Origin: Streptomyces sp. NBC_00513
GTDB lineage: Bacteria > Actinomycetota > Actinomycetes > Streptomycetales > Streptomycetaceae
Direction: 5' to 3'
NCBI RefSeq assembly: GCF_041431415.1
Contig: NZ_CP107845.1
Location: 1,860,001 to 1,924,000, forward strand
DNA: 64,000 bases
Shown here: piece after piece, positions 60,662 to 64,000 of the stretch
Layout of the letters: the number at the start of each line of letters is the position of its first letter
How positions within the stretch are numbered: the first letter of the stretch is position 1
Position numbers and translations under genes: made by a program
The notes under the pieces: generated by a model
The model's input: the letters and a program-made list of their open reading frames with translations, nothing else
Told to the model about the DNA's origin: nothing
Databases searched by the model: none

Positions 60662-60726
60662 TCGGTGGATCAGGGCAGAATGGGCGGCGTCCGTCGAAGC
60701 CGTCGTACGAATTCGAGGTAGACCCC

Positions 60727-61401
60727 GTGGCGATCCGCGTACTGCTGGTCGATGACCAGCCGCTGCTGCGCACCGGTTTCCGGATGATTCTGGAGGCGGA
60801 GCAGGACCTGGCGGTGGTCGGTGAGGCCGGGGACGGTCTGCAGGCGCTGGATCAGGTGCGGGCCTTGCAGCCCGATGTGGTGTTGATGGACATCCGGATG
60901 CCGCGGATGGACGGGGTGGAGGCGACGCGTCAGATCACGGGTCCGGGGCGGGACGGGCCGGCGAAGGTGCTGGTGTTGACCACGTTCGATCTGGACGAGT
61001 ACGTGGTGGAGGCGTTGCGGGCGGGGGCGAGCGGGTTCTTGTTGAAGGACGCGCCGGCCGTCGAGCTGGTGCAGGCGATCCGGGTGGTCGCGGCGGGTGA
61101 GGCGATGTTGGCGCCGAGCATCACGCGGCGGCTGTTGGACAAGTACGCGGGGCATCTGCCGTCGGGTGAGGACAACGTGCCGGATGCGTTGGGCACGTTG
61201 ACGGAGCGTGAGGTCGAGGTGTTGAAGCTGGTGGCCCGGGGTCTGTCGAACGCGGAGATCGCGGCGGACCTGTTCGTGAGCGAGACCACGGTCAAGACGC
61301 ATGTGGGGCACGTGTTGACGAAGTTGGGTCTGCGCGATCGTGTGCAGGCGGCCGTGTACGCGTACGAGAGCGGTCTGGTGCGTCCGGGGGCGGGTCAGTA
61401 G
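60727..61401 (+). CDS. NarL/LuxR-family response regulator
   Basis: 224 residues. Receiver with phospho-acceptor Asp55 (VVLMDIRMPRMDG), Thr and Lys of the switch (VLVLTTFD, FLLKDAPA), then a LuxR HTH (LTEREVEVLKLVARGLSNAE, then SETTVKTHVGHVLTKLGLRD). GTG at 60727 has GAGG 8 bases upstream. No kinase is adjacent, so it is an orphan here; follows the nuclease gene by 65 bases. Confidence 0.95.
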   Translation: MAIRVLLVDDQPLLRTGFRMILEAEQDLAVVGEAGDGLQALDQVRALQPDVVLMDIRMPRMDGVEATRQITGPGRDGPAKVLVLTTFDLDEYVVEALRAGASGFLLKDAPAVELVQAIRVVAAGEAMLAPSITRRLLDKYAGHLPSGEDNVPDALGTLTEREVEVLKLVARGLSNAEIAADLFVSETTVKTHVGHVLTKLGLRDRVQAAVYAYESGLVRPGAGQ

Positions 61402-61416
61402 TTCCGCCGGGACGCG

Positions 61417-61452
61417 CGACGGCCCCCCGCCCGTGAGGGTGGGGGGCCGTCG
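61417..61452. terminator. Bidirectional terminator
   Basis: CGACGGCCCCCC pairs with GGGGGGCCGTCG (12 bp) between the converging response regulator and binding-protein genes. Confidence 0.8.
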
Positions 61453-61479
61453 TGTGTCCGGGGTGTGCCGGAGTGGGGT

Positions 61480-63057
61480 CTAGCCCTTGGCGATCTCCCA
61501 GAAGCGGAAGACGGTCGAGGCGTCGAGGGACCACTGGAGGCCGGTCACGTTGGGGCGGGTGACGGCGTACTGCTTGCTCTGCCAGAGCGGGAGGATCGGG
61601 ACCTCGTCGGCGACGATGTCCTGGAGGCGGGTGAAGTCGGTGTTGGCCGCGGTGCGGTCGGACTTCGCGGAGGTCGACGGGATGATGGTCCCGTTGATCT
61701 CCTTGTTGTCGTAGTTGTTGCGCAGGACGTTGTCCGGGCCGAAGAAGGGCTGCGTGAAGTTGTCGGCGTCCGGGTAGTCGGGCACCCAGCCCTTCACGTA
61801 GACGCCGTACTTGCCGGCCTGGATGTCCTTGTCGTACTGCTCGAACTCGACGGACTTGACGTCGGCGTCGAACAGGCCGCTGTCGTTGAGCTGCTTGGCG
61901 ATCAGCTGGAATTCCTGGTCGGTGGACGGGCCGAACCGGGAGGGCGTCGAGTACAGGGTGATCTTCACCTTGTCCTTGATGTTGGCCGCGCGCAGGACGG
62001 CCTTCGCCTTGTCGACCTGGGGGCTGCCGCCGTAGCGGTCGAAGAACGGGGTGGTGTGGGATCCGATGCCGGCCGGGACGATCGAGTACAGCGGGACGGC
62101 GGTCCCGTTGTAGACCTCCTTGACGAGCGCTTCGCGGTCGACGAGGTAGGCGATGGCCTTGCGGATGGGGAGCTTGCCGGCGACGGGGTCGTTCATGTTG
62201 AAGACGAGGTGCTCGACCTCGGCTCCGGTGCCCTGGACGACCTCGACCTTCTGGTTGCCGGTGTTGCCGGCGAGGCCCGCGATGTCCTTGGCGGCGAGGC
62301 CGCGGAAGGCGAAGTCGACGTCGCCGCTTTCGAGGACCTTCTTGAGGGCGGCCTGGTCCTCGTTGAAGAACTTCATGGTGACGCCGGTGTTCTTCGGCTT
62401 GGCCTTGCCGCTGTAGGACTCGTTGACGGAGAAGTTGGCTGCCTTCTCGTTGATGGAGTCCAGTTTGTAGACGCCGGAGCCGAAGGCCTTGCCGTCGGTG
62501 CGGAGCTTGTCGGCGGGGTATTCGGTGTGGTCGACGATGGAGCCCGCGCCGGCCGCGATCTTGCTGGGGAAGGTCGCGTCGGGGGTCTTCAGGCGGAAGA
62601 CGACGGTGCGCTCGTCGGGGGCGTCGATGCCGGCGATCGACGCGAGCATGACGGCCGGGCCGTTCTCGTCGTTGATCCTCAGGGTGCGCTCGAAGGAGTA
62701 CTTGACGTCCTGGGAGGTCAGCTTGTTGCCGTTGCTGAACTTCAGGCCGGCGCGCAGGACGCACTTGTAGACCTTGCTGTCGCTGCCCTGGAAGTCGCAG
62801 TTCTGCGCGGCGTCGGGCTCCGGGGTCGTGCCGCCCTTGGGGAAGGTCAGCAGCGACTGGAAGACGTTGTTGAAGAGCAGCCAGGAGCCCGGGTCGTAGC
62901 CCGAGGCGGGGTCGGTGGCCTTGACCTTGTCGGATATGCCCATGACCACGCCCTTGCCGTCTCCGGCGGCGGATCCATCCTGCGCACCGCAACCGCTGAG
63001 CAGCGCGGCGGCGGTGGCGGCGCCGAGCGGGGCTGCCAGCCACTGGTTACGTCTCAT
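61480..63057 (-). CDS. ABC-transporter oligopeptide-binding lipoprotein (SBP_bac_5)
   Basis: 525 residues. Lipobox LLSGC (Cys about residue 23). Family 5 features: FNNVFQSLLTFPKGGTTPEP, LKFSNGNKLTSQDVKYSFER, FGSGVYKLDSINEKAANFSV, KAIAYLVDREALVKEVYNGT, VKGWVPDYPDADNFTQPFFG. Delivers peptides or other solutes to an ABC importer. ATG at 63057 or the GTG just before it (GAAGGA 7 bases upstream of the GTG) is the start. No permease is in the window. Tandem with a second, partial copy upstream. Confidence 0.94.
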   Translation of the reverse strand: MRRNQWLAAPLGAATAAALLSGCGAQDGSAAGDGKGVVMGISDKVKATDPASGYDPGSWLLFNNVFQSLLTFPKGGTTPEPDAAQNCDFQGSDSKVYKCVLRAGLKFSNGNKLTSQDVKYSFERTLRINDENGPAVMLASIAGIDAPDERTVVFRLKTPDATFPSKIAAGAGSIVDHTEYPADKLRTDGKAFGSGVYKLDSINEKAANFSVNESYSGKAKPKNTGVTMKFFNEDQAALKKVLESGDVDFAFRGLAAKDIAGLAGNTGNQKVEVVQGTGAEVEHLVFNMNDPVAGKLPIRKAIAYLVDREALVKEVYNGTAVPLYSIVPAGIGSHTTPFFDRYGGSPQVDKAKAVLRAANIKDKVKITLYSTPSRFGPSTDQEFQLIAKQLNDSGLFDADVKSVEFEQYDKDIQAGKYGVYVKGWVPDYPDADNFTQPFFGPDNVLRNNYDNKEINGTIIPSTSAKSDRTAANTDFTRLQDIVADEVPILPLWQSKQYAVTRPNVTGLQWSLDASTVFRFWEIAKG

Positions 63058-63131
63058 CACGCGAACGTCCTTCACAGTCGAACTGTTTCGTTGCGCCGGC
63101 CTGCGACTCCCGCTGCCGGTTCCTGACTTGC

Positions 63132-64000
63132 TCAGCCGCTGACGCCCCGGCCGAGTTCCCACAGCTGGAGGTCGGAGATGGCGTTGACGGACCACTCCAC
63201 TCCGGTGATGCCGTCGCGTGCGGCGACGTACTGCTTGCCCTGCCACAGGGGCAGGACGGGTACGTCCTCGGCGACGATTTCCTGCATCTCCGTGATCGCG
63301 GGGGCGGCGACGTTGCGGTCGGCGGCCCGTCGGGACTCGGGGATGAGACGGGTGCGTACGGCGGCGTTGGCGTACGGCGTGCCCAGGAAGTTGTCCTGCT
63401 CCAGGAACGGGGCGAGGAAGTTGTCGGCGTCGGGGTAGTCGGGGAACCAGCCGAGCCCGTAGGCGGCGTAGTCGCCCTTCTTCTGCGCGGGCCGGAAGTC
63501 GTTCCACTCGTTGCCCTGGACGGTGATGTCGAACAGTCGCGTGGAGTTGAGCTGGGTCTTGAGGGTCTCGAACTCGGCGGCCGTGCCGTCGCCGTAGTGG
63601 TCGGCGGTGTAGTTCAGGGTGAGCTTGACGGGGGTCTTGATGCCGGCGGCCTTCAGGATGTCGGCGGCCTTGGCGGTGTTGGCCTCGCCGTACTTGTTGA
63701 AGAACGAGTTGACGTGGCCGGTGACGGTGGTGGGGACCAGGGAGTACAGGGGCTGCGCTGCCTTGCCGTAGACCTTGGAGATGAGCTGGTTGCGGTCGAC
63801 GGCGGCGGCGAGGGCCTGGCGTACGGCCTTGTCCTTGACGACCGGGGCCTCGGTGTTGAACCCGAGGTAGCGGATCTCCAGGCCGGGCATCGGGACGAGC
63901 TTGACGCCCTTGGGGGGCTTGGCGGAGAGCTCGGTGATCTGGGTGGGCGACAGGGTGCGGGAGACCATGTGGATGGCTCCGTCGGTGAGGGCCTGGCCCA
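63132..64000 (-). CDS. Second oligopeptide-binding protein (SBP_bac_5), partial
   Basis: 289 C-terminal residues; the N-terminus lies beyond the right edge. RYLGFNTEAPVVKDKAVRQA, LAAAVDRNQLISKVYGKAAQ, YGLGWFPDYPDADNFLAPFL and VPVLPLWQGKQYVAARDGIT match the neighbouring protein segment by segment, so the two are paralogues. 74 bases separate them. A tandem pair with different loops suggests different ligands for one transporter. Confidence 0.94.
   Translation of the reverse strand, partial: GQALTDGAIHMVSRTLSPTQITELSAKPPKGVKLVPMPGLEIRYLGFNTEAPVVKDKAVRQALAAAVDRNQLISKVYGKAAQPLYSLVPTTVTGHVNSFFNKYGEANTAKAADILKAAGIKTPVKLTLNYTADHYGDGTAAEFETLKTQLNSTRLFDITVQGNEWNDFRPAQKKGDYAAYGLGWFPDYPDADNFLAPFLEQDNFLGTPYANAAVRTRLIPESRRAADRNVAAPAITEMQEIVAEDVPVLPLWQGKQYVAARDGITGVEWSVNAISDLQLWELGRGVSG

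Noticed and set aside
60727..61401. Two-component pairing of this regulator with the kinase at 10374-11594.
   Set aside because: They are 49 kb apart with no shared signals; pairing cannot be supported.

Overview
The window is chromosomal DNA of a Streptomyces-type actinomycete. The evidence is very high GC with GC-rich third positions, many GTG starts behind GGAGG-type ribosome sites, leaderless-looking starts, GC-rich hairpin terminators, and the gene content: a Pup-proteasome locus, GlnA4-type ligase, DmdR-type iron box, NsdA-like regulator and PafBC. Gene order (pheT-pheS-kinase-rRNA methylase-rplT-rpmI-infC, glnA4, tatC-tatA-pafC-pafB, pafA, prcA-prcB-pup-dop-mpa) matches what I recall of a conserved core stretch of Streptomyces chromosomes. 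No tRNA, rRNA, insertion sequence, prophage or CRISPR array was seen.

Layout. 1-6.5 kb: a MocR regulator (cut by the left edge) divergent from an EamA exporter, a DUF1918 protein, a secreted glycosidase-like protein, a 3-hydroxyacyl-CoA dehydrogenase, a NUDIX hydrolase and an NsdA-like regulator. 6.5-15 kb: translation genes pheT/pheS, a PAS histidine kinase, a TrmH/SpoU methylase, and rplT, rpmI and infC. infC appears to start at AUC behind a structured leader holding an intrinsic terminator. 15-20.6 kb: DUF1844, an SseB / membrane-anchored subtilisin / membrane-protein operon, a PLP aldolase-like enzyme and a secreted HAD phosphatase. 20.6-27.5 kb: an ethanolamine/amine assimilation cluster (SDR, aldehyde dehydrogenase, GlnA4-like ligase, FadR regulator, ethanolamine-type permease, PuuD-like hydrolase). 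27.5-36.9 kb: LysR with a TDT transporter, a BtuF-like protein with an XRE-cupin regulator, a 5'-3' exonuclease, an iron-box-controlled siderophore-interacting protein, a serine hydrolase, an RluA pseudouridine synthase and TetR. 36.9-44.3 kb: an Mtr4/HelY-like helicase, a truncated diacylglycerol-kinase remnant, tatC, tatA, two small proteins and pafC/pafB. 44.4-56 kb: two FKBPs and the Pup-proteasome genes pafA, prcA, prcB, pup, dop and mpa, interrupted by a LacI/MFS pair and an endonuclease VII-like gene that overlaps prcB. 56-64 kb: ferredoxin, an exported or membrane protein, trmI, a site-2-type protease, a RecB-like nuclease, a response regulator and two tandem oligopeptide-binding proteins (the second cut by the right edge).

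How the parts may work together. PafB and PafC activate DNA-repair genes in mycobacteria through promoters of the form TTGTCRGTG-N8-TANNNT. In this window the helicase and the RecB-like nuclease both carry close matches with exact spacing immediately before their start codons, so the PafBC regulon may include neighbours of the proteasome locus. The amine cluster encodes import, gamma-glutamylation, two possible oxidation steps and hydrolysis of the gamma-glutamyl bond, enough for a complete gamma-glutamylated route of ethanolamine use, although the SDR's role is an inference.
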